64,000 bases of DNA from Chitinophaga chungangae (GCF_017742215.1 NZ_JAGHKP010000001.1:310001-374000), one strand, 5' to 3'; shown: positions 34,060 to 43,398, counted from the stretch's first letter. Program-made: numbers and translations. Notes: a model not told the origin generated them from the sequence alone.

Positions 34060-35217
34060 TTAGTTGTTTCTGTTAAAAGGCGAATACATCAGCGTGAAGT
34101 TGAAGCTTCTCCTTCTTAGCTGACTGGTACCGGTGGGCATGAGGTAAGCCATGTCCACTTCAAAACCCTGGATATTCACCCCGATGCCCGCGGTGAAATG
34201 CTGGCGGTTGCCTTTGTCAGGATGTTCATAGAAATACCCCGTGCGCAGGAAAAACTTGCGCTGGTAGTTGTATTCTATGCCGCCGGCGATCGAAAATTCG
34301 CGCAGCTCTTCCTGGAACCCGCCGGGTGCATCGCCGAAGGAGGAAAAGATGGCATCCGCCACGCCCCGGTTGGGGTCTTTCCCCTTTTCGATCTCGCTGG
34401 TGGGCATGCCGTTGATATCCAGCTTGTAAATGGGCGGGGTGGGCACCAATAGCTTGTTGATGTCCGCGGCCAGGGTGAAGGTGTGGTCTTCGGTATGCAC
34501 GAAGGAATACCCGCCGCCGATGCGGAGGTTCATGGGCAGGAAGGTCTTCTTCGTATTATCGTCCGAATATCGCAGCCTGGAGCCGAGATTGGTAAAGCTC
34601 ACGCCCCAGCAATAGCGGTTGCCGCCTTCGATGTGGTTGGCGAAGCCCTGGTAATACAGGCCCACATCTCCCGCCACGGCGTTGGCCGGCTGCAGCTGCT
34701 GGCCGTTGAAGGTGCCGGAGCCCATTTCGCTACGGATATACCGCAGGGCCACTGCCAGGCTGAATTTTTCGCCGAGCTTGCGGGCGTAAGTGGCGTCGAT
34801 GGCGTATTCCTTGGGCCGGTACTGCTGCAGTTCCATGCCGTTTTCGTCGCGGAAGGTAACGTCGCCGTAATTGAAATATTTAACGGAAAGGCCGATGCTT
34901 TGCTGCTCTTCAAAGGTTTTGAAGGCGGAAACGTAGGCCATATGCGTTTTTTGATCGTTGAGGTCGAACATCCAGGGGGCGTAGGACGCGCTCACGCCCC
35001 AATCCCCCGCGAAAGGCAGCTTGGCGGCGTTGCCGAATATGCTGTTGGCGTCCGGCTCTGCGCCGGTAACGGCGCCGCCCATGCCGCTGGTACGGGCATC
35101 GGGGTTAACGAGCAGGAAAGACGCGCCGACATTCAGCTGCTTTTGCTGGGTTTTTTGCGCCATCAACGGATGCACGGCCGCGAGGGTCACAAGTGCGATC
35201 ATGATCAAATGCTTCAT
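34060..35217 (-). CDS. porV: PorV-like outer membrane protein of the type IX secretion system
   Basis: A 385-residue beta-barrel of the PorV/LptO family (FadL-like fold). It has a signal peptide ending in LMAQ, then the family marker GASFLLVNPDARTSGMGGAVTGAEPDANSIFGNAAKLPF, repeated amphipathic strands and a C-terminal SFNFTLMYSPF strand. PorV escorts T9SS cargo from the translocon to the surface-attachment complex. I start at 35217 (MKHLIMIALV) because the longer frame lacks a signal. The gene lies 16 bases after a T9SS-sorted protein gene and upstream of the collagen-like gene. It could be the housekeeping PorV or an operon-specific paralogue. Confidence 0.85.
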   Translation of the reverse strand: MKHLIMIALVTLAAVHPLMAQKTQQKQLNVGASFLLVNPDARTSGMGGAVTGAEPDANSIFGNAAKLPFAGDWGVSASYAPWMFDLNDQKTHMAYVSAFKTFEEQQSIGLSVKYFNYGDVTFRDENGMELQQYRPKEYAIDATYARKLGEKFSLAVALRYIRSEMGSGTFNGQQLQPANAVAGDVGLYYQGFANHIEGGNRYCWGVSFTNLGSRLRYSDDNTKKTFLPMNLRIGGGYSFVHTEDHTFTLAADINKLLVPTPPIYKLDINGMPTSEIEKGKDPNRGVADAIFSSFGDAPGGFQEELREFSIAGGIEYNYQRKFFLRTGYFYEHPDKGNRQHFTAGIGVNIQGFEVDMAYLMPTGTSQLRRRSFNFTLMYSPFNRNN

Positions 35218-35233
35218 GGTGATCTGTTTTAGG

Positions 35234-35740
35234 CTACTGAACAATGAGTTTTTCGGTGAAAACATGCCCGTTCACCTTAAAGATGACCGTGTAGATGCCC
35301 GATGCGAGCTTATCTACAGGAGTGGGGATGGTGATCTTGCCGGCCCCGTACACCTTTACGTCCTGGTAGATCACCTGGCCGGCGGTATTCATGAGCATGA
35401 ACACAACGGTGGCGTCTGTAAGGAGGTTAAAGGAGATCCTGACGGTAGTGAGCGCAGGATTGGGGAAAAGCATGAAATCCATAACGGGGTTGGCGCCCTG
35501 GGCCGGTTTGGGGATCACTTCGGGCTGGTGAAAGCCCTGGGTAAGCATCAGGCCGCTGCCGGGAAGCGTGAGCACGGCCGGCTCGCCGATGGTGTAATCC
35601 AGCAGGATGTTGCCGGCCGGGCCCGATCCGCCGCTGCTGGCCACCACTTCTCTCACGAGCACGAGCTGGGAACGGGCCGGCATCCAGGCGAGGGCGAGGA
35701 AAACCGCCATCAGCAAGAGTTTGGTAGAACAATGTTTCAT
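35234..35740 (-). CDS. Secreted protein with T9SS type A sorting domain
   Basis: The 168-residue protein has a signal peptide (to about residue 24, ARSQ), a short repeat-like N-part (LDYTIGEPAVLTLPGSGLMLTQGFHQPE), a Pro-rich linker and a type A sorting domain at 91-168: LFPNPALTTVRISF, DATVVFMLMNTAGQVIY and LASGIYTVIFKVNGHVFTEKLIV. T9SS recognises this domain and exports the protein. Small proteins with the TIGEP...LTQGFHQPE part are common in Bacteroidota. As first gene of the operon it links T9SS with PorV and the collagen-like protein. Confidence 0.9.
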   Translation of the reverse strand: MKHCSTKLLLMAVFLALAWMPARSQLVLVREVVASSGGSGPAGNILLDYTIGEPAVLTLPGSGLMLTQGFHQPEVIPKPAQGANPVMDFMLFPNPALTTVRISFNLLTDATVVFMLMNTAGQVIYQDVKVYGAGKITIPTPVDKLASGIYTVIFKVNGHVFTEKLIVQ

Positions 35741-36400
35741 ACATGAATGGTTATGTGATGGTTAAGAAAACGCAATACAGAGCCATACGCAGGATTTACT
35801 GCGCGAAAACCTGAAAATCATGGCAATGAAATCCCTGGATGCAGATTTCGCGGCATAACTTTCATTGGAGAATGACAATAAACGGGCTGTAGGCAAGGAA
35901 TAATGCTGCGTTCAGCCCGGGGTGCGCGCCCGGGGAAATGGTTACTGCACTGCGCCGGTCTTTTGGTTAGCAACCGGCTCTCGATCTTTCCGGTACCGGG
36001 TCGTTGATCGTTAAAACCGTTACAAACGGCCTGCCGGGGCATGTATTCGGTTCTGCCCGGCCATTTTATCGCTTATTCGGTCAATAGATAGTGTGTTAAC
36101 ATAATCGGGGTCCAAAATTTAACAACGCAAATGTAATTACAGACCGTCACCGGGGAAACCTTCATTTCATTTTTGGCGGGTTTGCCGTGACGGGCGGTTG
36201 GATTTCGATGACATTCTAACAATGCATGGCGTAAATTTGTTCCGGAAAATGCCGGGAATCCTTGTAAAGAGGTAGCTGCCGGCCTGGATGTCAAGCGTGT
36301 GGATATTTAACAATTATGCAAAGAATATCGGCTTTATTTATTGATAAATAATGATTACCTTTGCCCCCCAAATTGCATTACTTATAGTCATTTTACTTTT
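35741..36400. other. 660-base intergenic region with divergent promoters and inverted repeats
   Basis: On the minus strand, -33 TTTC (36158-36155), 19 bp and TACATTTG (36135-36128) could drive the T9SS operon with a leader of about 380 nt. That leader contains several inverted repeats, including GGGCTG/CAGCCC (35884-35889, 35913-35918) and GCCGGT/ACCGGC (35954-35959, 35973-35978). On the plus strand, TAAATTTG lies at 36232-36239 and the fusA promoter at 36333-36363. No gene is visible. Confidence 0.55.
36333..36374 (+). promoter_or_regulatory. fusA promoter and conserved start region
   Basis: TTTA (36333-36336), 19 bp, then TACCTTTG (36356-36363) followed by CCCCCCAAATT, nearly the same as before rpsL and rpsJ. 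Confidence 0.85.
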
Positions 36401-38545
36401 ATGGCAGACTTAAGATTTCAAAGAAACTTTGGTATTGCGGCGCACATCGATGCCGGTAAGACCACTACCACAGAGCGTATCCTGTATTATACAGGGAAGA
36501 CCCACAAAATCGGTGAGGTTCACGAAGGGGCAGCTACCATGGACTGGATGGCCCAGGAGCAGGAGAGAGGTATTACCATCACATCTGCTGCTACCACCTG
36601 TTTCTGGAACTTCCCGACCAACCAGGGCAAGAATACGCCAGATACCAAACAATATAAATTCAACATCATCGATACCCCGGGTCACGTGGACTTTACCGTG
36701 GAAGTAGAGCGCTCCCTGCGCGTACTCGACGGTCTGGTTGCGCTGTTCTGCGCCGTATCCGGTGTTGAGCCCCAGTCTGAGACCGTATGGCGCCAGGCGA
36801 ACAAATACCGCGTTCCCCGCGTTGGTTTCGTTAACAAAATGGACCGCTCCGGCGCAGACTTCCTGAACGTGGTAAAACAGGTGAAGGAAATGCTCGGCGC
36901 AAACCCCGTTCCCCTGATGCTGCCGATCGGCGCTGAAGACAGCTTCAAAGGCGTGGTAGACCTGATCACCATGAAAGGTATCATCTGGGACGAAGAAGGT
37001 AAAGGCGCAACTTACCAGGAGATCGACATTCCCGCCGATATGAAGGACGAAGCCGAAGAATGGCGCGCGAAACTCGTTGAGGCGGTTGCTGAATACGACG
37101 ACAAACTGATGGAGAAATTCTTCGAAGACCCCAATTCCATCTCCGAAGACGAGATCCATGAAGCGATCCGCAAAGCCACTATCGACATGGCGATCATCCC
37201 GATGATGTGCGGTTCTTCCTTCAAAAACAAAGGCGTTCAGAAAATGCTGGACGGCGTTTGCCGCTACCTGCCCTCCCCGATGGACGTTGAGGCTGTAAAA
37301 GGCACCAACCCGGACAACGGCGAGGAAATCGAGCGTCACCCCAACGCGAAAGAACCTTTCGCAGCCCTGGCGTTCAAGATCGCTACCGACCCCTTCGTGG
37401 GCCGTCTCGCGTTCTTCCGGGTGTATTCCGGCCGCCTGGACGGTGGTTCTTACGTACTGAACACCCGCACCGGCAAAAACGAGCGTATCAGCCGTATCAT
37501 GCAGATGCACGCTAACAAGCAGAACCCGATCGACTTCATCGAAGCCGGCGATATCGGCGCTGCTGTTGGTTTTAAAGATATCAAAACCGGTGACACATTG
37601 TGCGCGGAAGATCATCCGATCGTTCTCGAATCCATGTCTTTCCCCGAGCCCGTGATCCACATCGCCATCGAGCCTAAAACTCAGGCGGACGTTGATAAAA
37701 TGGGTATGGCTATCGCAAAACTGGTAGAAGAAGATCCTACCCTGAAAGCGAAAACCGACGAAGAAACCGGCCAGACCGTACTGAGCGGCATGGGTGAGCT
37801 CCACCTGGAGATCATCGTAGACCGTATGCGCCGCGAATTTAAAGTGGAAGTTAACCAGGGCGCTCCCCAGGTTGCTTACAAAGAAGCGCTCACCAAAAAC
37901 GTTGAACACCGCGAGGTATTCAAGAAACAAACCGGTGGCCGTGGTAAATTCGCAGACATCCAGGTTGAGATCGGCCCTGCTGACGCAGAATGGCTGAAAG
38001 AAAACGAAGGCAAATCCTTCCAGTTCGTAAATGACATCTTCGGCGGTTCTATCCCGAAAGAGTTCATCCCCGCGGTACAGAAAGGCTTCGAACTGTCCAT
38101 GAATAATGGCGTTCTCGCTAACTTCCCGCTCACGAGCCTGAAAGTGCGTTTGTTCGACGGTTCCTTCCACGCGGTGGACTCCGATGCAATGTCTTTCGAG
38201 CTTTGCGCCAAATCCGCCTTCCGTGAAGCCGGCCGTAAAGCCAAACCGGTTCTGCTCGAGCCTATCATGAAGGTAGAAGTAACCACTCCCGACCAGTACA
38301 TGGGCGACGTAACGGGCGACCTGAACCGCCGCCGCGGTATGCTGGAAGGTATGGAAAGCCGCAACGGCGCACAGGTGATCAAAGCCAAAGTGCCCCTGAG
38401 CGAAATGTTCGGTTACGTAACGCAGCTGCGTTCACTGTCTTCCGGCCGCGCTACCTCCATCATGGAGTTCTCTCACTACAACCCCGCACCGAATAACATC
38501 GCTGAAGAAGTGGTGGCTAAGGTGAAAGGTAAAGTGAATGCCTAA
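36401..38545 (+). CDS. fusA: Elongation factor G
   Basis: A 714-residue translational GTPase that moves tRNA and mRNA during elongation. Domain I holds the P-loop [19 protein letters not shown], the switch I region [20 protein letters not shown] and NKMDRSGAD. Domains II-V follow, with the domain IV segment [23 protein letters not shown] start at 36401 (MADLRFQRN) because the longer frame runs back through the promoter. It is normal in length, forms its own transcription unit and is separated from rpsG by 6.3 kb. Confidence 0.97.
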   Translation: MADLRFQRNFGIAAHIDAGKTTTTERILYYTGKTHKIGEVHEGAATMDWMAQEQERGITITSAATTCFWNFPTNQGKNTPDTKQYKFNIIDTPGHVDFTVEVERSLRVLDGLVALFCAVSGVEPQSETVWRQANKYRVPRVGFVNKMDRSGADFLNVVKQVKEMLGANPVPLMLPIGAEDSFKGVVDLITMKGIIWDEEGKGATYQEIDIPADMKDEAEEWRAKLVEAVAEYDDKLMEKFFEDPNSISEDEIHEAIRKATIDMAIIPMMCGSSFKNKGVQKMLDGVCRYLPSPMDVEAVKGTNPDNGEEIERHPNAKEPFAALAFKIATDPFVGRLAFFRVYSGRLDGGSYVLNTRTGKNERISRIMQMHANKQNPIDFIEAGDIGAAVGFKDIKTGDTLCAEDHPIVLESMSFPEPVIHIAIEPKTQADVDKMGMAIAKLVEEDPTLKAKTDEETGQTVLSGMGELHLEIIVDRMRREFKVEVNQGAPQVAYKEALTKNVEHREVFKKQTGGRGKFADIQVEIGPADAEWLKENEGKSFQFVNDIFGGSIPKEFIPAVQKGFELSMNNGVLANFPLTSLKVRLFDGSFHAVDSDAMSFELCAKSAFREAGRKAKPVLLEPIMKVEVTTPDQYMGDVTGDLNRRRGMLEGMESRNGAQVIKAKVPLSEMFGYVTQLRSLSSGRATSIMEFSHYNPAPNNIAEEVVAKVKGKVNA

Positions 38546-38576
38546 TCAGCACAAGTTGATAGATAGAAATAAGAAA

Positions 38577-38607
38577 AGGCCCCGGCGTATGCCGGGGCTT
38601 TTTTTGT
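38577..38607 (+). terminator. Terminator after fusA
   Basis: GCCCCGGC/GCCGGGGC (38579-38586 and 38591-38598) with a 4-base loop and a run of seven T. Confidence 0.9.
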
Positions 38608-38629
38608 GACTAGATTTTTTCATCCCCCT

Positions 38630-39745
38630 TCACGATTCTGGGTCGCTCACCTCGATGATCTTGCCGGGTGAAGTATCCGTGCAGATGTACACACGGCCGT
38701 ACGGCGACACGCATACGTCGCGCAGGCGGCCGAACCGGTTGACGAAATAGTTTTTGGAACCGCTCACCGTTTGCCCGTCTGCAGAGAGTTTCAGCTGGTA
38801 GAGTGTGGCGTTTTTGAGGCTTACCAGTATCAGCGAATGTTTCCATTGCGGAATGCGGTCATGGTTATAATAATCCAGTCCCGAAAGCGCGAAAGTGCCG
38901 TTGCCCGTGCTCCAGATAGGTTGTTTTATATTGTTGGCGTTACAGAAATTCACCTCCCCGCCGTTGCAGGGCCCTTCCACATCTGGCCAGCCATAGTTGC
39001 GGTTCTTCTCTATAATATTCACCTCATCCTCCACACCCGCGCCATGCTCGGAAGCGTACAGGATGTTGTTCACATACACCAGCCCCTGCGGATTGCGGTG
39101 CCCCCGGCTCCAGACGGGGCTGCCGGCTACGGGATTATCGCCGGGTATGCTGCCGTCCAGGTTGAGGCGCAGCACCTTGCCGCTCAGCGATGCGTCCGTT
39201 TGCGCGTTGGAGGCGGTGCTGGCGTCGCCGGTGGTGTAATAGAGCTTCCGGTCCGGCCCGATCACCAGGCGCGAACCATTGTGAATGCCCGCCGCGGGGA
39301 TGTTGCCGATGATCACCGTTGGCTGCGAAAGCGCGCCGTTCTGGTAAGTGTAACGCACCACTTTTTCCTTATACGGATTGCCGTAGTTGTACACCACGAA
39401 CACATGCGGTGTTTGCGCGAAATCAGGGTGCAATACCATACCCAGCAGGCCGCCTTCGCCATTGGCCACGATGTCTGGCAGGGTGAGCAGGGGGTTCAGC
39501 TCACCGGTTTTGGGATCTACCCGGCTGATCTTGCCGCCTCTTTCCGTCATCCAAATGTGGTTATCTGGCCCCCAGAGGATCTCCCAGGGGCGGGAAATAC
39601 CGTTATCCAGCACTACCCTCACTTTACCCGCCGGCCAGTCCGGGTCTTCTTCCGGCAGCGGGGGATTATTGTTCGAACTTTTTTTACAGGCGAGGCCGAT
39701 GCCGAGAAGGCACAGGAAGAAGGTTGATATGGCCAGTGGTTTCAT
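38630..39745 (-). CDS. PQQ-dependent sugar dehydrogenase-like lipoprotein
   Basis: A 371-residue lipoprotein of the glucose/sorbosone dehydrogenase family, a six-bladed beta-propeller. The signal ends in LACKK with Cys20 lipidated. Landmarks are RPWEILWGPDNHIWMTERGGKI, GGLLGMVLHPDF, GIHNGSRLVIGPD and SRGHRNPQGLVY, which carry the residues usually near PQQ and calcium. The enzymes oxidise sugars in the periplasm or on the surface. Whether the cofactor is used here is unknown, since no PQQ synthesis gene is visible. The gene lies opposite to fusA and is probably transcribed alone. Confidence 0.88.
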   Translation of the reverse strand: MKPLAISTFFLCLLGIGLACKKSSNNNPPLPEEDPDWPAGKVRVVLDNGISRPWEILWGPDNHIWMTERGGKISRVDPKTGELNPLLTLPDIVANGEGGLLGMVLHPDFAQTPHVFVVYNYGNPYKEKVVRYTYQNGALSQPTVIIGNIPAAGIHNGSRLVIGPDRKLYYTTGDASTASNAQTDASLSGKVLRLNLDGSIPGDNPVAGSPVWSRGHRNPQGLVYVNNILYASEHGAGVEDEVNIIEKNRNYGWPDVEGPCNGGEVNFCNANNIKQPIWSTGNGTFALSGLDYYNHDRIPQWKHSLILVSLKNATLYQLKLSADGQTVSGSKNYFVNRFGRLRDVCVSPYGRVYICTDTSPGKIIEVSDPES

Positions 39746-39943
39746 AGCGGCAGATTTATATAAGAAAACATCATAAAAAGCAACAAATTGTCTGCCAGCC
39801 TAAAAAAAAGGACCGGGCAGTCAACCTTTTCGTGGCGAGGATGTTAAAACTTAAAGCTATTGTATTCATAATCAACCATATCCTGTTATCCCACATGCCC
39901 TTGAATGTTCATTGCAAGCAAAAAACATCAAAAACAATTTACC

Positions 39944-40543
39944 ATGAAGAAAATCGGTTACTTAACCCTCATCCTGGCAGGCATGTTATTTTCGACCAAC
40001 ATTAAAGCACAAACGCAAAAGGGGAATGTGCTGGTAGGCGCCCAGCTGGCTAATATCGGCGGTACATTCCAGGACGGCGGCAGTACCTTCAGCCTGAACC
40101 TGTCGCCACAGGCGGGATGGTTTATTAAAGACGACCTGGCTATCGGTCCCAAGGTAGACCTGGGGCTTACCACCGGCAACGGGTCCACTACCTTTACTTA
40201 CGGCGTGGGTGCTTTCGGCCGGTATTATATCCGGGACAAAAGTATCGAGGTGATGGATAAAACCCGCTGGTTCCTGGAAGCCAACGTAGGCGTAAATGGC
40301 GTGAACGTAGACGTGGACGGCGGCAGCAGCACGAATACCAACGGTCTTGGCGTCGGTTTCGGGCCGGGACTGGCTTATTTCATCACGCCCAACATTGCGC
40401 TGGAAGCCTTGCTGAAATACGACCTCACGGTAGGATTCGGCAGTTCCACTACTGCGCACAGGGTAGGGCTGAACCTTGGATTCCAAATCTATTTGCCCGG
40501 CCGCAAAATGAAGCAGCAGATACAGTCTGACATGAGCAAATAG
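39944..40543 (+). CDS. Outer membrane beta-barrel protein
   Basis: A 199-residue protein with a signal peptide (MKKIGYLTLILAGMLFSTNIKAQ). The mature part is a run of short amphipathic strands (NVLVGAQLANIGGTF, SLNLSPQAGWFI, LAIGPKVDLGLTT, HRVGLNLGFQIYLP), typical of the 8-stranded OmpA/OmpX-like barrels found widely in Bacteroidota. I chose the ATG at 39944 because it begins the signal peptide. Its role is unknown. The end of its transcript may use the hairpin at 40575-40613. Confidence 0.85.
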   Translation: MKKIGYLTLILAGMLFSTNIKAQTQKGNVLVGAQLANIGGTFQDGGSTFSLNLSPQAGWFIKDDLAIGPKVDLGLTTGNGSTTFTYGVGAFGRYYIRDKSIEVMDKTRWFLEANVGVNGVNVDVDGGSSTNTNGLGVGFGPGLAYFITPNIALEALLKYDLTVGFGSSTTAHRVGLNLGFQIYLPGRKMKQQIQSDMSK

Positions 40544-40574
40544 TACCTGAAAAGTTGGGAATATACTCCCGGGA

Positions 40575-40625
40575 ACGGGCTGATACGCGCCATGGAGGCG
40601 GGTGTCAGTCCGTTTTCGTTTTTTG
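40575..40625 (+). terminator. Hairpin terminator after the beta-barrel gene
   Basis: ACGGGCTGA/TCAGTCCGT (40575-40583 and 40605-40613) pair with one mismatch, followed by T-rich DNA. The 3' arm overlaps the stop of the convergent gene. Confidence 0.6.
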
Positions 40626-41384
40626 CGCGGTGGAGCGGGGCGGTTCGAAGCGCACGATCACCTTGTGTTTGGCGGTAACGGGCTTGCCGTCGAGCTTTGC
40701 GGGGATCCAGCGGGGCATTTTCTCCACGATGCGGACGGCCTCTTCTTCCAGGCCGTAGCCGATCACGTCTCCCAGGGTGCCGGCGTTGCCGACGGTGCCG
40801 TTGGACATAACGAGGAACTCTACGATAACGGCGCCGCCGATGCCGGCTTTGCGGGCTTCGGCGGGGTAGCGCATGTTTTTACGGATAAAATAGGCGAGGG
40901 CCTGGCCGCCGCCGCGGTATTGCGGCAGATTGCCAAGCTCGGGCGTGGGCACGTCGTAGGGTTTGCGTTTGGTATTGCCGAGGTCTACGTTGATGGGCAT
41001 AGACACGTTGAGGCTCACGGGTTTACGGTTGAGGTAACCGGGCTGCCAGGGGGGCATGTTGCTGAAAAGGTTGATCACTTCCCGGTCCAGCTGCCGGAAG
41101 CCCGGCGTGCGGATGCGGGCATTGCTGATCTCGCCGGTATGCTCCACGACGAAATCGACGATAACGGTTACGATGGTATCGTTTTCGAGAAGGATATAGG
41201 GCACCACGAGGTGGCTGGCGATGTAGAGGCGGAGTTTGTCCGGCCCGCCGGGGAACTGGGGCAGCTGATCTGCCTGGATGTTCTCGTAAAATCCGGGATC
41301 GGGCTCGCGTGGGATGGAATCCTGCTGTTGGGCGAGGGCGGAGAGAGAAAAAAAGAGAAATATGGCGGCGAGGGTGATTTGCAT
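40605..41384 (-). CDS. Periplasmic protein with two TonB C-terminal domains
   Basis: The 259-residue protein carries two copies of the TonB C-terminal (TonB_C) domain, at about 39-140 (LPQFPGGPDKLRLYIASHLV ... VDFVVEHTGEI ... MPPWQPG) and 155-251 (LPQYRGGGQALAYFIRKNMRYP ... VEFLVMSNGTVG ... MPRWIPA). Normal TonB has an N-terminal membrane anchor, a Pro-rich spacer and one such domain. Here a cleavable signal (MQITLAAIFLFFSLSALAQ) precedes the domains instead. I start at 41384 because it begins this signal. It may be a decoy, adaptor or envelope protein. Confidence 0.85.
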   Translation of the reverse strand: MQITLAAIFLFFSLSALAQQQDSIPREPDPGFYENIQADQLPQFPGGPDKLRLYIASHLVVPYILLENDTIVTVIVDFVVEHTGEISNARIRTPGFRQLDREVINLFSNMPPWQPGYLNRKPVSLNVSMPINVDLGNTKRKPYDVPTPELGNLPQYRGGGQALAYFIRKNMRYPAEARKAGIGGAVIVEFLVMSNGTVGNAGTLGDVIGYGLEEEAVRIVEKMPRWIPAKLDGKPVTAKHKVIVRFEPPRSTAQKTKTD

Positions 41385-41533
41385 GGCGGAAAGGGAGAAA
41401 AGGCCGGTTAAATGACTGGAAATAAAAAGGTTAAATAAAAGAGTTACCTTGCGGGCGTAAGCCGGGGCATGTATAAAACTATGGAAAGGGCGGCAAAAAG
41501 TCAATGATCCCTGGAAAATATCCTCTAAAATTA

Positions 41534-41576
41534 TTTGTCGCAATTAAAATAAAGATTACCTTTGCCCTCCCAAATT
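41534..41576 (+). promoter_or_regulatory. Promoter of the S10-spc operon
   Basis: TTTG (41534-41537), 19 bp, TACCTTTG (41557-41564), then CCCTCCCAAATT. The downstream bases match the rpsL promoter exactly. Confidence 0.88.
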
Positions 41577-41606
41577 GAGGGGTAATAAAGAAGAAGTTCA
41601 TTGCAT

Positions 41607-41912
41607 ATGTCTCAGAGAATTAGAATCAAGCTGAAGTCCTACGATCACAACCTGGTGGATAAATCTGCCGAGAAGATCGTTAAAACCGTGCGTAACACGG
41701 GTGCCGTGGTAACAGGTCCTATTCCTTTACCTACAGAGAAGAAAATCTTTACGGTACTGCGTTCTCCGCACGTTAACAAAAAGGCGCGTGAGCAATTCCA
41801 GCTGTGTACGCATAAGCGTTTGTTGGACATTTACACTTCGTCTTCCAGGACGGTGGACGCGCTGAGCAAGCTCGACCTGCCTTCCGGCGTAGAGGTGGAG
41901 ATCAAAGCGTAG
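41607..41912 (+). CDS. rpsJ: 30S ribosomal protein S10
   Basis: The 101-residue S10, first gene of the ribosomal protein operon. It has the family's [22 protein letters not shown] opening and the [23 protein letters not shown] core. I start at the ATG at 41607 (MSQRIRIK); the in-frame TTG six bases earlier is not needed. S10 is also a transcription antitermination factor (NusE). A 216-base untranslated stretch separates it from rplC, the longest gap in the operon. Confidence 0.97.
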   Translation: MSQRIRIKLKSYDHNLVDKSAEKIVKTVRNTGAVVTGPIPLPTEKKIFTVLRSPHVNKKAREQFQLCTHKRLLDIYTSSSRTVDALSKLDLPSGVEVEIKA

Positions 41913-42128
41913 GAGAAGGGCCTCAGCAGGGTGGGCAATCGAGCAGAAGTTTCATTGGCCGTTGAAAGGACGGAGAACTGCGAGATAGGAAGCCCGCCCG
42001 GGGTTGTTTTATGACGACAGCATCAACAATAGGTTACGCCTTCCGGGTAACCGCCCAATAGCATTTAAACCGCTCATCCTGAGGATAGCTAGAGATCCCT
42101 CAGGCGCTGGGCTAAATTATATAACACA
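41913..42128 (+). promoter_or_regulatory. Structured 216-base spacer between rpsJ and rplC
   Basis: No gene fits. GGTTAC/GTAACC (42032-42037 and 42047-42052) and CCTGAGG/CCTCAGG (42078-42084 and 42098-42104) form hairpins shortly before the rplC start. In other bacteria, L4 or S10-operon proteins bind leaders of this kind, so autoregulation is possible (inference). Confidence 0.5.
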
Positions 42129-42752
42129 ATGAAAGGTATTATTGGTAAAAAGATTGGCATGACCAGCATCTTCGAGGCCAGCGGCAAACAGACCGCCGTT
42201 ACCATTATCGAAGCCGGTCCCTGCGTGGTTACCCAGGTGAAATCCCAGAGCACCGACGGGTACGACGCTGTTCAGGTAGCATTTGGTGAGAAGAAAGAAA
42301 AGAACACCACCAAAGCTGAACAAAATCACTTCGCGAAAGCACAAACCTCCCCTAAACGTTACGTTACTGAATTCCGTAATCCGGATGCATCCGTGGCTAA
42401 AGCCCTGGGTGAAACGCTCACCTGCGATATATTCGCTGAAGGTGAGACGATCGACGTTGTGGGTACTTCCAAAGGTAAAGGTTTCCAGGGTGTTGTAAAA
42501 CGTCATGGTTTCTCCGGTGTGGGCGAGGCTACGCACGGTCAGCACGACCGTCAGCGCGCTCCCGGTTCCGTGGGCGGTTCTTCTTATCCTTCCCGTGTAT
42601 TCAAGGGTATGCGTATGGCTGGCCAGACCGGTAACGAAAGAGTGAAAGTGAAAGGCCTGAAGATCGTTAAGATATTCCCTGAGAAGAATTATATCCTGGT
42701 AAGTGGTTCCGTTCCCGGCCACATTGGTTCAATCGTTTTAATCCAGAAGTAA
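42129..42752 (+). CDS. rplC: 50S ribosomal protein L3
   Basis: A 207-residue L3, one of the first proteins to bind 23S rRNA near the peptidyl transferase centre. It has [20 protein letters not shown] at the start, then the long loop [33 protein letters not shown] that reaches toward the active centre, and ends [13 protein letters not shown]. Length and motifs are normal. One base separates it from rplD. Confidence 0.98.
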   Translation: MKGIIGKKIGMTSIFEASGKQTAVTIIEAGPCVVTQVKSQSTDGYDAVQVAFGEKKEKNTTKAEQNHFAKAQTSPKRYVTEFRNPDASVAKALGETLTCDIFAEGETIDVVGTSKGKGFQGVVKRHGFSGVGEATHGQHDRQRAPGSVGGSSYPSRVFKGMRMAGQTGNERVKVKGLKIVKIFPEKNYILVSGSVPGHIGSIVLIQK

Positions 42753-42753
42753 C

Positions 42754-43398
42754 ATGCAACTTGACATTTTAAATATAGAAGGTAAGAAAACCGGCCGTAC
42801 CATCGAGCTCCCCGAAGAGATCTTTGGCGTAGAGCCGAACAACCACGTGATCTACCTGGCAGTAAAACAGTACCTGGCCGCCCAGCGTCAGGGTACGCAC
42901 AAGGTAAAAACGCGTGCAGAGGTGAAAGGTGCTTCCCGCAAGCTGCACAAACAGAAAGGTACCGGCGGTTCCCGTAAAGGCAACATCCGTAACCCGCTTT
43001 ATAAAGGCGGTGGTACCATCTTCGGTCCCAAACCTCACCGTTACGATATCAAACTGAACCGTAAGGTGAAAGACGTGGCGAAGATCTCCGCGCTTTCCAC
43101 CAAGGCTAAGGAAAACAGCATCATCATCGTTGAAGACATCAACCTGAGCGCTCCTAAGACCAAGCAGTTCCAGTCTATCCTGGGCAACCTGAACATCAAC
43201 GTTGCCGGCAAAAAAACCCTGGTGGTATTGCCCGAGTACAACGATAACGTATACCTGTCACTGCGCAACATCCCGACTGTGGACAGCACCGTGCTGAGCG
43301 ACGTGAATACTTACGATATCATGAACAGCAACTTCCTGGTGTTCACCGAAAGCGCGGCGAAGATCTTCACAGAAGAGGCCGACGTGGTAGAAGGGTAA
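42754..43398 (+). CDS. rplD: 50S ribosomal protein L4
   Basis: A 214-residue L4, which lines the peptide exit tunnel. The tunnel loop is KQKGTGGSRKGNIRNPLYKGGGTIFGPKPHRY, and the C-terminal domain contains KTLVVLPEYNDNVYLSLRNIP. In E. coli, L4 represses its own operon; the structured spacer before rplC is a candidate site here. The gap to rplW (116 bases) contains the small hairpin CAGA...GACC-gtaa-GGTC...TCTG near 43464-43489. Confidence 0.97.
   Translation: MQLDILNIEGKKTGRTIELPEEIFGVEPNNHVIYLAVKQYLAAQRQGTHKVKTRAEVKGASRKLHKQKGTGGSRKGNIRNPLYKGGGTIFGPKPHRYDIKLNRKVKDVAKISALSTKAKENSIIIVEDINLSAPKTKQFQSILGNLNINVAGKKTLVVLPEYNDNVYLSLRNIPTVDSTVLSDVNTYDIMNSNFLVFTESAAKIFTEEADVVEG

Noticed and set aside
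36410..38170. Minus-strand frame of 586 codons inside fusA
   Set aside because: It is antisense to a fully conserved elongation factor G and has no recognisable domain.
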